From assembly GCF_039529775.1 (NCBI RefSeq), contig NZ_BAAANL010000005.1:62001-126000 (forward strand): 64,000 nt of DNA, read 5' to 3'. The translations under genes and the position numbers were made by a program. Shown piece after piece: positions 45,158-54,052 of the stretch. This DNA is from Myceligenerans crystallogenes. GTDB taxonomy: Bacteria; Actinomycetota; Actinomycetes; Actinomycetales; Cellulomonadaceae. Under the pieces are notes generated by a model, which was not told where the DNA came from, made no database searches, and saw only the letters and a program-made list of their open reading frames with translations. How positions within the stretch are numbered: the first letter of the stretch is position 1; each line of letters starts with the position of its first letter.

Positions 45158-47256
45158 CGCGTGGCCACCTGCCAGGTGCCGGCCGGGCCCTCGATGGTGG
45201 CGCCGTCCTGGTCGCCGACCAGCGCGCCGACGACGGCGAGCGCCGCGCCGAGCGTGGCGGTGACCCCGAAGATGCCGGTGTTCTGGTGCGCGGGCTGCGC
45301 GTGCGCCGGGCCCGCCGGGACCTGCGCCGGCCGGCCGCCGGTGACGGGACCGCGGGCCGCACCCGGCCTGCCGAGCAGCAGCGCGACGGAGCCGTGCGCG
45401 AGCTCGTTCCCGGTCAGCGCCGCCACCTGGACGGACGGCGCCTCGGCGACCAGGTACAGCACCTCGTCGCAGCGCCCCGAGGTGATCAGGTGGACGGCCC
45501 ACCGCAGCGCGTCCCAGCCACCGGACATGCCGGTGTCCATGGTCAGGCACGGCCCGGTCACGCCGAGGCGGATCGCCGCGGTCGCGGCCAGCACGTTGCG
45601 GCTGGCGTTGGGCAGTTCCAGGGCGCTCGCCGCCGGCACGCCCTCGGTGTCGATCAGCGAGGCCACCTCGCACACGGTGGCCGTGTTGCCGTGGGCCGAC
45701 GCCGCCACGATCCCGCGCCGCAGGCCGCCGTCGAAGAAGGCACCGCCCGCGTCCCGGCTGCCCGGGGCCCAGCGGCCGCCGACCGCGTTCGCCGCGGCGA
45801 CCATGGCGACGCGCGTCGCCGGCGTCATCGTGCGGAAGCCCTTGCGGCCGACCGCCCCGCGCAGGTCGAACGGCTCGCCGCCCGGCTGCGACGGCGCGCT
45901 GAGGCCCGCGAGGTCGTGCACGCCGTCGTCGGGGAAGCACAGGCCCTGCGCGAGGATCTCCACGCTGCCGTACGGGCCGGTCAGGAGGGGCACGCGGGCC
46001 TCGGCGGAGCCGGGGGCCGCGTCCGCCGGGGCGGACGTGACCTCGGGGGTGACCTCGGCCGTCGCGGCCGACCGGTCGGTCCGCCCCCACGCCTCCGCCA
46101 GTACCTCGGGGCGCGGGTCGCGCTCGAGGATCGCCACGGCGTTGAGCCCGCCGAAGCCGAACGCGTCGACCTGCACCAGGCGCGGGTCGGCGAGCTCGCG
46201 CGCCGCCGCGCTCAGCGACAGCCCGGCCGCGGCGGCGTCGACCTCCTCGAGGCCGTGCGTCCCGGGAAGCCGGCCGCCGCGCAGGGTCTGGATCGCCATG
46301 CACAGGCTGAACAGGCCGGACCCGCCGGACGTGTGGCCGGTGGCGCCCTTGACGCTGGTGACCGGCACGGTGCCCGGGATCACCCGGGCGAGCGCCGCGG
46401 CCTCGGCCTGGTCGTTGAGGACCGTGCCCGTGCCGTGGGCGTACACCGCGTCCAGGTCGCCCGGCTCGATCCCGGCCGCGGCGTGCGCGGCGCGGATGGT
46501 GTGCTCGATACCGGTGTCGTCGGGCGCGGTGGCGTGGAAGGCGTCGCAGCCGAGGGTCACGCCGCGCACGGCGATCGATCCGGCGGGCAGGGGCGTGCCG
46601 TCGCCGGCCTCCTGACGGCGCAGCACCACCGCGGCCGCCCCGTCGCCCATGATCACGCCGAGCCGGGCGGCGTCGAACGGCCGCACGCTCTGCGGCGACT
46701 CGAGGTGCACCCGGTCCAGGAGCCCGAACATGCTCTGGGAGAGCACGTCCACGCCGGCGACCACGACCGTGTCCGCGGTACCCGCCACGATCAGGTCGCA
46801 GGCGGCGGCCAGCGCGTACAGCGACGCCGAGCACGCGTTGGAGAAGACCTGCACGTCCTCCGCGTCGGTGCCCAGCCGCACGCCCTCGACCAGCGAGGCC
46901 TCGGCCTCGTCGAGCGGCTTGCCGTCGAGCCACGCCGACTCGACGGTCCGGCTCTCGCCCAGGCCGGTGCCCACGATCACGGGGACGTCGCGCAGCGAGC
47001 CCAGCCCGGCGTCGTCGGCGGCGTCCCGGATCGCCTTGACCAGCAGCTGCGTGGCCAGCAGGTGCTCGCGCTCCCGCCGCGCGGGCTCGCTGACCTGGTA
47101 GGCGTGGCGCACGCCGAACCGCTCGACGGGGTAGGCGACGAGCGGCCCGATGCCGCTCTCGCCGGCGACCAGGCGGTCGAAGCACTCGTCCGCCCGGTCG
47201 CCGACGGCGCTCAGCGCGGCCCGGCCCGCGATCACCGGGTATGCCGTCTCAGACAT
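45154..47256 (-). CDS. Ketosynthase fused to a Cys-less ketosynthase (KS-CLF didomain)
   Basis: 700 aa from ATG 47256, overlapping the upstream stop by 8 bp. Domain 1 (1-390) is an active ketosynthase: VFSNACSASLYALA, AHGTGTVLNDQ, GATGHTSGGSG, DAFGFGGLNAVAIL. After a linker, domain 2 (about 430-700) keeps the fold (GRKGFRTMTPATRVAMVAAA; IVAASAHGNTATVCE) but its nucleophile region reads LTMDTGMSGGWDAL, without Cys. This is a KSalpha/KSbeta pair joined in one chain; such pairs are normally separate proteins in type II systems. The fusion would fix 1:1 stoichiometry. Confidence 0.85.
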   Translation of the reverse strand: MSETAYPVIAGRAALSAVGDRADECFDRLVAGESGIGPLVAYPVERFGVRHAYQVSEPARREREHLLATQLLVKAIRDAADDAGLGSLRDVPVIVGTGLGESRTVESAWLDGKPLDEAEASLVEGVRLGTDAEDVQVFSNACSASLYALAAACDLIVAGTADTVVVAGVDVLSQSMFGLLDRVHLESPQSVRPFDAARLGVIMGDGAAAVVLRRQEAGDGTPLPAGSIAVRGVTLGCDAFHATAPDDTGIEHTIRAAHAAAGIEPGDLDAVYAHGTGTVLNDQAEAAALARVIPGTVPVTSVKGATGHTSGGSGLFSLCMAIQTLRGGRLPGTHGLEEVDAAAAGLSLSAAARELADPRLVQVDAFGFGGLNAVAILERDPRPEVLAEAWGRTDRSAATAEVTPEVTSAPADAAPGSAEARVPLLTGPYGSVEILAQGLCFPDDGVHDLAGLSAPSQPGGEPFDLRGAVGRKGFRTMTPATRVAMVAAANAVGGRWAPGSRDAGGAFFDGGLRRGIVAASAHGNTATVCEVASLIDTEGVPAASALELPNASRNVLAATAAIRLGVTGPCLTMDTGMSGGWDALRWAVHLITSGRCDEVLYLVAEAPSVQVAALTGNELAHGSVALLLGRPGAARGPVTGGRPAQVPAGPAHAQPAHQNTGIFGVTATLGAALAVVGALVGDQDGATIEGPAGTWQVATR

Positions 47257-48547
47257 GCGACCCTTCTTCCTGGAGGTCTGCCGCGATGCGGGCTTCCGCC
47301 GCGTGCGCTTCCGCCGTGCGCGGCCGCCCGAGGACGACGACGGCGTTGTTGCCCCCGAAGGCGAGCCCGTCGTTGACCACGACCTGCAGGTCCGCGGGGC
47401 GGGACTCGTTCGGCACGCAGTCGACCGGGCACTCCGGGTCGGTCTCGCGGTGGTTGATGGTCGGGGGGATGAACCCCGACTCGATGGCGATCGCGCACGC
47501 GGCCGCGCCGAGCGCGCTGGCCGCGCCCATGGCGTGGCCGAGCATCGACTTGATCGACACGGTCGTGGGCAGGTCCTCGCCGAACACCGTGCCGAGCGCC
47601 GCGCACTCGGTGACGTCGTTCGCGTGGGTCCCCGTGCCGTGCGCGGAGACCAGGTCGACGTCGGCCGGCGTGACACCGGACTTGTCGAGCGCGGACTCCA
47701 TGCAGCGGGCGATGCCGGTCACGTCCGGGGCGACCGGGTGCGTGGCGTCGCAGGACAGCCCGTAACCCCGCACCTCGGCGTAGATCCGGGCGCCCCGCGC
47801 ACGCGCCGAGCGCTCGGTCTCCAGGTACAGGACGCAGCCGCCCTCACCCGTGAGGATGCCCTGGCGGTCGGCGTCGAACGGCCGGCAGACGTCCGGCGTG
47901 ATCGTCCCGAGCCGGTAGAAGCCGGTGAAGGTCTTGCGGCACAGGGCGTCCGCGCCGCCGACGAGCGCGTACTGCGCGTCGCCCGAGCGGAGCGCCTCGA
48001 AGCCGTAGCCGATCGCGTAGTTCCCGGCGGCGCAGGCGGTGGCGATCGTCGCGACGTCGACATCGCTCAGCTCGAGCGCGCGCGCCACGGCCGTGGCGAG
48101 GCGGAACGGCTGCACCCTGCGGCGCAGCGGGTCCGCGTCGCCGGCGTCCTCGGCCACCTCGTGCCTGACGAGCTCGTCGATGTCCTGGGACTCGCCGTCC
48201 GTCGTGCCGACGGCGATCGCCCCCCGCGCCGCGCGCAGTTGATCGGCGCTCAGGCCCGCGTCCGCGATCGCCCGGGCCGCCGCCTCCGCGGCGAACTGGG
48301 CGGCACGGCCGTTGCCCGAGGAGTCGTCCGCGGCCCGGGGGACCTCGCAGGCGAACTCCCGGTCGTAACCGGTGGTGTCGAAGGCCGAGATCTTGCGTGC
48401 GCCGGAGACTCCGCCCCGCAGCGCCTCGCGGAACTCGTCGACGCCCTCACCGACGGAGCTGATGACCCCGATGCCGGTGATGACGATGCGTTCGGCCGGC
48501 GTCTGCGGGGCGACGACACCGGGCCCGTCAAGGACGGTGGCCGACAT
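47249..48547 (-). CDS. Beta-ketoacyl-ACP synthase II-like (FabF type)
   Basis: 432 aa from ATG 48547, two bp after the ACP stop, so that AGGAAGTAAGG serves both. Full triad: IATACAAGNYAIGY, VSAHGTGTHANDV, KSMLGHAMGAAS, and the ending DGLAFGGNNAVVVLG. It is the most FabF-like ketosynthase of the operon and is coupled to the first ACP, so it may do priming or general elongation. No dedicated CLF adjoins it, unlike the other two ketosynthases, though the 37156-38235 protein could serve. Confidence 0.9.
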   Translation of the reverse strand: MSATVLDGPGVVAPQTPAERIVITGIGVISSVGEGVDEFREALRGGVSGARKISAFDTTGYDREFACEVPRAADDSSGNGRAAQFAAEAAARAIADAGLSADQLRAARGAIAVGTTDGESQDIDELVRHEVAEDAGDADPLRRRVQPFRLATAVARALELSDVDVATIATACAAGNYAIGYGFEALRSGDAQYALVGGADALCRKTFTGFYRLGTITPDVCRPFDADRQGILTGEGGCVLYLETERSARARGARIYAEVRGYGLSCDATHPVAPDVTGIARCMESALDKSGVTPADVDLVSAHGTGTHANDVTECAALGTVFGEDLPTTVSIKSMLGHAMGAASALGAAACAIAIESGFIPPTINHRETDPECPVDCVPNESRPADLQVVVNDGLAFGGNNAVVVLGRPRTAEAHAAEARIAADLQEEGSHV

Positions 48548-48549
48548 CC

Positions 48550-48804
48550 TTACTTCCTCGCCAGGCCCTCGGCGACGACGGCGAGCACGCCGTCCATGTT
48601 GACCATGCGCGCCATGTCGGCCTGCTCGATCGTGATGCCGTAGCCGCGCTCGAGGGCGGAGACGATCTCGATCGCGCGGAGCGAGTCGGCGTCGTGGTCC
48701 TCCTTGAACAGGCTCGTCCCGGTGACCTCCTCGGCCTCGACCTCGAGGATGTCGCAGACGATGTCCTTGATCTCGTCCTGGATTTCGTCGATGGTGACAG
48801 TCAT
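48550..48804 (-). CDS. Acyl carrier protein, first gene of the polyketide operon
   Basis: 84 aa from ATG 48804 with AAGGCGG upstream. IDEIQDEIKDIVCDILEVE leads to HDADSLRAIEIVSAL, where Ser accepts phosphopantetheine. It differs clearly from the second carrier domain (36251-36502), so the operon has two distinct ACPs. A promoter candidate about 60-90 bp upstream would drive the whole leftward run. Confidence 0.92.
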   Translation of the reverse strand: MTVTIDEIQDEIKDIVCDILEVEAEEVTGTSLFKEDHDADSLRAIEIVSALERGYGITIEQADMARMVNMDGVLAVVAEGLARK

Positions 48805-48863
48805 GGCGTTCCGCCTTGTGTGTGAGTTGGATCCTGGTCTGCCGTGCGACCTACCGGCAGGAT

Positions 48864-48892
48864 CAGTATTGAGACCCACTCAAGGCGTTCAA
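48864..48892 (-). promoter_or_regulatory. Promoter and operator candidate of the polyketide operon
   Basis: On the minus strand TTGAAC (48892-48887) and AATACT (48870-48865) stand 16 bp apart. In the spacer TTGAG (48869-48873) and CTCAA (48879-48883) on the plus strand make a perfect palindrome with a 5-bp centre. No other promoter-like gap longer than about 20 bp exists within the next 17 kb of the run. The rest of the 186-bp gap up to the lipoprotein gene shows nothing else. Confidence 0.4.
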
Positions 48893-48990
48893 AGGGTTCT
48901 GACAGGTTGGTGCAGCGGGGCCGCCGCTTTTCGGCGGGGGGTGTCAGCAACCGGACTCGCCCCCATCGTTCCGCGTGAACGGAAGGTGAA

Positions 48991-50013
48991 CTACCCGCGG
49001 GGGTCGTACCCCGGCGGGAAAGCTTCGGGGTGGTCCGCGATCAGCCGCTCCGCCCGCTCCACGACCGCCTGCTCCTGGCGCGCGAGGGCGGCCATCTCGG
49101 GCTGGTACTCGTCGATGACCGCTTGCTGACGCCCGGCCCACAGCTCGTGGACGCGGCGCGTGGCGTCGGCCTCGTCCTTGCAGCGCACCGTGGTCACCGC
49201 CATGGCGATCTGCTCCTCGTCGATCGTCCACGTGTCGTAGCCACGGGGCAGCCACGGGCGGTCCCGGTCGGGGCGCAGGCCCTCGCGGCGGTAGCACTCG
49301 CCGACCTCGTCCCAGATCTCCCGGGCCTCCGGCACCGCGTTGCGGTCGGTGAACCCGACGGCGATGGCCTGCAGCTCCGTCTCCCAGGGCGCCGCGCCCC
49401 GGCCCTCGCGGAACCTGGCGGCCGACCGCATGCCCGCCGTCAGCTCGCTGTCGCCGCAGTGCTCCTCGACGCGGCGCCCGGCCTCCGGGTCCTGGGACAG
49501 CTTCCGGGCGCTCTCGGTCGCGGCCCGCGCCAGCGGGTCGGCGGGCACGCCCGCGCCCTCGGGCAGGACTCCGTTGGCGCGCAGGTCGGCGTCGCGCGCC
49601 GGCGGCACGAAGCCGAACCGCTCGGCCTGCGCCATGGTCCAGGGCCCGAACGCGGCCTCGTTCCGGTAGACGTCGACGTCGGCCGGGACGGGGCGCGCGT
49701 AGAACGTGACGCCGGCGTCGGCCGCGCACACCGCGGCCTCGACCTGGAGCGCGATCATGACCACGAACTCGTCGATGGGGTGCAGCTCGTAGCGGTCCGC
49801 GGGCAGGGTGACGGCGCCGGTCGCCTCGTCGAGCTCGACGCGCGCCCCGGAGCCGGACGCCGGATCGGCGCCGGCCGCCGCGTCCTGCCGCGCGACCGGC
49901 CCGGCCTCCCCGCTCACGGCGGGCCCCGGCGCGCGCGGCGGCTCCGGGGAGCACGCCGCCAGCGCCGTACCCGCCACCACCGACATGCCCGCCGCGACGA
50001 TGCGCCTGATCAT
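48991..50013 (-). CDS. Putative lipoprotein of unknown function
   Basis: 340 aa from ATG 50013 with AAGGAG eight bases upstream. Lipobox LAAC near residue 20, an Ala/Gly-rich linker, then a mostly helical domain with four Cys (AVCAAD, EEHCGD, GECYRR, VRCKDE), perhaps two disulfides, and a long C-terminal helix (RQQAVIDEYQPEM). I do not recognise the family. It precedes the polyketide operon in the same direction, but 186 bp and a separate promoter candidate lie between. Confidence 0.75.
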   Translation of the reverse strand: MIRRIVAAGMSVVAGTALAACSPEPPRAPGPAVSGEAGPVARQDAAAGADPASGSGARVELDEATGAVTLPADRYELHPIDEFVVMIALQVEAAVCAADAGVTFYARPVPADVDVYRNEAAFGPWTMAQAERFGFVPPARDADLRANGVLPEGAGVPADPLARAATESARKLSQDPEAGRRVEEHCGDSELTAGMRSAARFREGRGAAPWETELQAIAVGFTDRNAVPEAREIWDEVGECYRREGLRPDRDRPWLPRGYDTWTIDEEQIAMAVTTVRCKDEADATRRVHELWAGRQQAVIDEYQPEMAALARQEQAVVERAERLIADHPEAFPPGYDPRG

Positions 50014-50057
50014 GCCCGAAGCTCCTTCCGCGACCCGCGGCCGCCCGTGTCAGGACC

Positions 50058-50522
50058 TCAGCAGTGCAGGTACCGCCAGCTGCTGATGACGTTGTTCCAG
50101 TCGGTCCTGCCCGACGACTGGCTGTTGCCCCACGCGTCCACCGGGGCGCTGGCCAGGTTGCCGTCCGAGGAGGCGTAGTTCTCCCACGAGTCCGGGTACG
50201 CCGAGCTGCTCACCAGGAACATGTAGGTCGAGCCGTCCGCGGTGTACCCGGTGTAGAAGCGCGTGGTGAAGCAGTCGGCCCCGTTCGCCTGGCCCGACGT
50301 CCCCCGGTTGTCCATCGAGTGCCCGCTGAGGTTGCCGTTGTTGGTCGACACCCCGACGGCGCCGCCCTCGAAGGCCGTCCCGTTCCACAGGCACGAGTAC
50401 CCGTACGCGCAGTCGGGCGTCGCGGCGGCCGCCGGGGTCGCGACACCCGCCGCCGCGAACCCCAGGGCGAGCGGCATCGCGGCCGACGCCGCCGCAGCGC
50501 GCCTGATCCAGCTCTGGTTCAC
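50058..50522 (-). CDS. Secreted peptidase inhibitor family I36-like protein
   Basis: 154 aa from GTG 50522 after AAGGAGC. A signal peptide ends near TPAAAA, and the mature protein starts CAYGYSCLWNGTAFEGG, the two-Cys strand typical of inhibitor family I36 (Streptomyces metalloprotease-inhibitor relatives, beta/gamma-crystallin fold). The rest is Ser/Asn/Gly-rich with a second Cys pair (ADCFTTRF; final LHC). It may protect secreted proteins from proteases or simply be a stable exported crystallin-like protein. Confidence 0.75.
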   Translation of the reverse strand: MNQSWIRRAAAASAAMPLALGFAAAGVATPAAAATPDCAYGYSCLWNGTAFEGGAVGVSTNNGNLSGHSMDNRGTSGQANGADCFTTRFYTGYTADGSTYMFLVSSSAYPDSWENYASSDGNLASAPVDAWGNSQSSGRTDWNNVISSWRYLHC

Positions 50523-50635
50523 GTCCAGCTCCTTCACTGCCGGTAGATGTTTCCCCTCGCCGGTCCCTACTTTACCGCAAATTTCCGACATCCCGGCGGT
50601 TTCCCCGGCAAACGATGGACCACGCCCGGGGCAGG

Positions 50636-52372
50636 TCAGGCGCCCGGGAGCTCCGCGCGGACCCGGTCCGCCGCCCGGGCGAGGTCCGCGTGGGCGGCGG
50701 CGCCGCGGACGGGGCAGGTGAGCTCGCCGTCCACGGCGACGAGGCGGACGCCGGGCTGGTCCAGCCAGGCGAGCAGCAGGTCGGTCTCCTCCGGGTACGA
50801 CGACGGCGCGGGGGGCGGCGCGGGCTCGACGACCTCGGCCGTCGCGCGCACCGCGGCCACCGCGGCGAGCGCGTCCTCGCCGGGCCCGCTCAGCGACGTC
50901 CCGGCGAGCCGCCCGTGGCGGACGACGACGAACTCCCATCCGCCGCGCTCCCCCGGGGCCCCGGCCACGCCGGCGGGCCGGGCCGCGACGAGTTCCGCGC
51001 AGCGGGCCAGCGGGGCGAAGCGCTGGGCGCGCCGGGCGCCGTGCACGAACGACCGCAGCCGGCGGGTCACCTCGCCCGCCTCCTCGAACCGCTCCTGGGC
51101 GGCCAGCCGGGCGATGCGCGCTGACAGCGTCTCCACCACGAGGGCCGGGTCGCCGTCCAGCGCGGCCCGGGCCGCGCCCGCGACGTCGTCGTACACCACG
51201 TCGGGAACCGTGGCGACGCACGGCGCCGAGCACCTGCCCATCCCGGCGAGCGCGCACGGGCTGCCCGGCGTGCGCGGGACGCGCGCGATCCGGGCCGTGC
51301 ACTGGCGCAGCGGCAGGGTGTCGTGCAGGGCGGCGACGGCCTCCTTCGCGGCGTTCGAGCCGCCGAACGGGCCGATGTGCGCCAGGCCCGACGTCGTGTC
51401 CCGCACCACCGACAGGCGCGGGTACGGCTCGTCGGTCAGGCGCACCCACACCGCCCGCTCCGGGTACTTCGAGCGGCGGTTGTAGCGCGGCTCGTGCTCG
51501 GCGATCAGGCGCAGCTCGCGCACCTGCGCCTCCAGCGGCGTCGCGCACACCACCGGCGTGACGCGCTCGGCGATGCGGACCATCTCCGTCATGCGGCGGC
51601 GCTTCTCCGCCGCCGTGAAGTACGAGCGGACCCGCTTGTGGAGGTTCGTGCTGGTCCCCACGTACAGCACCTCGTCGCCCGGCCCGCGGAACAGGTAGAC
51701 GCCCGGCGCCTCCGGCAGCCCGTCCGCGAGGTGCCGCTTGGCCCGCACCTCCTTCGGCACCGGATCCGCCGCCGTGCGCAGATCCTCCAGGTGCGTGATC
51801 CCCAGGGGCCCGAGCCGGCCGAACAGCGCGTGCAGCACGTCCACCGTCGCCCGCGCGTCCGACAGCGCCCGGTGGTCCGGCGTCACCTCCGCCCGGAAGA
51901 TCCGGGCCAGCGTCGACAGCTTGTGGTTCGGCGCCTCGTCGCGCGTGACGACCTTGCGGGCCAGCGGCACCGTGTCGACCACGGGAAAGCCCGGCCACGG
52001 GTAGCCCAGCTTCTCGCACGCCGCCCTGAGGAACCCGACGTCGAACGGCGCGTTGTGCGCCACCAGCACCGACCCGTGCGCGAACTCCAGGAAACTGGGC
52101 AGCACCTTCTCGATCCCGGGGGCCGTGGCGACCATCGCGGTGGTGATCCCGGTCAGCCGCGCCACGAACGCGGGGACGGGCTGCCCCGGGTTCACGAGCG
52201 ACTGGAACTCGCCCAGTTTCTCGCCCCCGCGCACCTTCACCGCGCCGATCTCCGTGATCCCGCCCTCGCTCGCCCGCGTCCCGGTCGTCTCGAGGTCCAC
52301 GACGACGAACGTGACCTCCCGCAGCGGGGTCCCCAGTTCCTCGAAGGTCGCCTGGTACGCGCTCGTCGTCAC
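50636..52372 (-). CDS. DEDDh 3'-5' exonuclease fused to a GIY-YIG (UvrC-like) domain
   Basis: 578 aa from GTG 52372; TAGTGT lies seven bases before it (leaderless), though the frame stays open much further upstream. Residues 20-185 are a DnaQ-like exonuclease: VVVDLETTGTRASEGG, LVAHNAPFDVGFLR, HRALSDARATVDV. Residues 215-300 are GIY-YIG: GVYLFRGPGDEVLYVGTSTNLHKRVRSYF. A Cys-rich block CALAGMGRCSAPC and a UvrB/C-like helix pair (RIARLAAQERFEEAGEVTRRL) follow. This exonuclease-Cho-like fusion is widespread in actinobacteria and presumably acts in DNA repair. Confidence 0.9.
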   Translation of the reverse strand: MTTSAYQATFEELGTPLREVTFVVVDLETTGTRASEGGITEIGAVKVRGGEKLGEFQSLVNPGQPVPAFVARLTGITTAMVATAPGIEKVLPSFLEFAHGSVLVAHNAPFDVGFLRAACEKLGYPWPGFPVVDTVPLARKVVTRDEAPNHKLSTLARIFRAEVTPDHRALSDARATVDVLHALFGRLGPLGITHLEDLRTAADPVPKEVRAKRHLADGLPEAPGVYLFRGPGDEVLYVGTSTNLHKRVRSYFTAAEKRRRMTEMVRIAERVTPVVCATPLEAQVRELRLIAEHEPRYNRRSKYPERAVWVRLTDEPYPRLSVVRDTTSGLAHIGPFGGSNAAKEAVAALHDTLPLRQCTARIARVPRTPGSPCALAGMGRCSAPCVATVPDVVYDDVAGAARAALDGDPALVVETLSARIARLAAQERFEEAGEVTRRLRSFVHGARRAQRFAPLARCAELVAARPAGVAGAPGERGGWEFVVVRHGRLAGTSLSGPGEDALAAVAAVRATAEVVEPAPPPAPSSYPEETDLLLAWLDQPGVRLVAVDGELTCPVRGAAAHADLARAADRVRAELPGA

Positions 52373-52612
52373 GCGGCGAACACTAGTACGACCCACTGAC
52401 ACGCCGGGGCGGCCCGGCACGGAGCGGCCCCGCGGAGCCGGCTGCCCCCCAGGGCCGCGACGCGGAGCCGTCGTCCCGCGGGCCGGCCGCCGCGGTTCCT
52501 TCGTTGCCGGGAACGCACGTGAGGGCACACCGCGCGTTTTGCCCGGCCGCGAACGGTAGCCTGCGACGATAGGGGCGAATCGTTGGACCCGGAGCCGGAC
52601 AGGGGCGTGAAC

Positions 52613-54052
52613 GTGGCAGCGCGGAGGAATGCCTGGATCATCGCGACGGCCGCCGGTGCCGTCGCGGTGGTCGTCGCGTCGTTCGCGCTGGGCACGCAGG
52701 TCCGCTCCCCCTGGGAGGAGGCCGTGGCCAACTCCCAGCGGGAGCCGCTGGTGACCGTGCCCGTCGAGCGGCGGGCGCTCGCCGCGGACGTCACCGAGTC
52801 CGAGGGCCGCTACTCCGCGGGATCGGAACTGAGCGTCCCCGCGCCCGTCACGGACGTCCCGGCCGTGGTCACGCGGCAGGCGTTCGCGCCCGGCGACGAG
52901 GTCCGGTCCGGTGACCTGCTCGCGGAGGTGTCGGGCCGTCCCGTCATCGGCCTGACCACGCCCTTCCGGCTGTACCGGGACATCCGGCCGGGCGACCAGG
53001 GCCCGGACGTCGCGGCGCTGCAGGAGGCCCTGGCGGATCTCGGCCTGTTCACCGGCCCGCCGGACAGCGTCTACGGCACCGCGACGGCGACCGCCGTCCG
53101 CACCCTGTACGGGACGCTCGGCTACCTGCCGCTGGTCGACAAGGATCTGGTGGAGGCGGTCGCCGAGGCCGAGGACGCGCTGGCCGACGCCCTGCGGGCG
53201 CAGGAGGAAGCACTGGGGTCCGCGGCGCAGCCGGATCCGCAGGCGACCCCGGGGCCCGGCGGCGTGCCGGCGCCCGGCCCCACCACGGACCCGGCGCCCG
53301 CGGCCGGCCTCGCCGACGAGGTCGCCGAGGCCGAGCAGGCCCTCGCCGACGCGCAGTTCGCGGCGCAGACGCCGCTGCGCGTCGCCGAGGTGACGCTCCT
53401 GCCGGAGGGCGGCGCGACGGTGCTGTCGGCCGCGCCGATCGGCGCGGAGCCCGGCGGCACGGCGGCCGGCGTCGAGGACGCCGGCATCGAGGACGCCGAC
53501 GGCGCGGACGGCGCGGCGGGCCCCGGGGATCCGGCGGGAGCCGACGACGCCGCCGCCGGGAACAGCGTGATCCGCCTGCTGGCGGGCGAGCCCTCCGCCA
53601 CGGTGCGGGTGGGCGTCGCGTCCGGGGCCGCCTTCGAACCGGGCGCGACGGTCGAGGTCCGCGCGATCTCCGACACCTCGCTGACCGCCGTCGCCCGCGT
53701 CGGGTCGCTCTCCGGGTTCCGCCAGGCCGACGCCGGCACCCCCGGCGGCCTGCCCGGCTACGACGCGACCCTCGTCTTCGACGACCCCCCGCCGTTCGAC
53801 GACGACGCCGGCGTCGTGGCCACCAGCACGGAACAGGTCGCCCCGAAGGCCGTGGGCCTCACCGTCCCGCTGATCGCGCTCCGTGAGTCCGCCCGGGGCA
53901 CGTCCGTGAACGTCTCGGGCCGCGGCGCCGTCGTCGTCGAGGTGATCGCGACCGGCGACGGCCACGCCGTCGTCGAGGGCGACGGCCTGTCGGCCGGGGA
54001 CCAGGTCGTCGTCTCCGGGGACGACGGCGGGGAACTGGCGGGCAGCGAATGA
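52613..54052 (+). CDS. Membrane-fusion/adaptor protein with peptidoglycan-binding domain
   Basis: 479 aa from GTG 52613, with AGGGG eight bases upstream; TTG 52583 and GTG 52607 in frame are less likely. One N-terminal membrane anchor (ATAAGAVAVVVASFALG), then a hydrophobic barrel-like part, a PG_binding_1 domain (DVAALQEALADLGLF, residues about 130-185), an Ala/Asp/Gly-rich insert and C-terminal HlyD-like beta domains (VVEVIATGDGHAVVEG). The stop overlaps the ATPase start (ATGA). Together they form a MacAB-like exporter adapted to a monoderm wall. Confidence 0.82.
   Translation: MAARRNAWIIATAAGAVAVVVASFALGTQVRSPWEEAVANSQREPLVTVPVERRALAADVTESEGRYSAGSELSVPAPVTDVPAVVTRQAFAPGDEVRSGDLLAEVSGRPVIGLTTPFRLYRDIRPGDQGPDVAALQEALADLGLFTGPPDSVYGTATATAVRTLYGTLGYLPLVDKDLVEAVAEAEDALADALRAQEEALGSAAQPDPQATPGPGGVPAPGPTTDPAPAAGLADEVAEAEQALADAQFAAQTPLRVAEVTLLPEGGATVLSAAPIGAEPGGTAAGVEDAGIEDADGADGAAGPGDPAGADDAAAGNSVIRLLAGEPSATVRVGVASGAAFEPGATVEVRAISDTSLTAVARVGSLSGFRQADAGTPGGLPGYDATLVFDDPPPFDDDAGVVATSTEQVAPKAVGLTVPLIALRESARGTSVNVSGRGAVVVEVIATGDGHAVVEGDGLSAGDQVVVSGDDGGELAGSE

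Noticed and set aside
31234..48804. Aryl-polyene cluster
   Set aside because: No ammonia lyase, adenylation, outer-membrane or glycosyltransferase genes; the TusBCD-like trio and P450 are foreign to that class.
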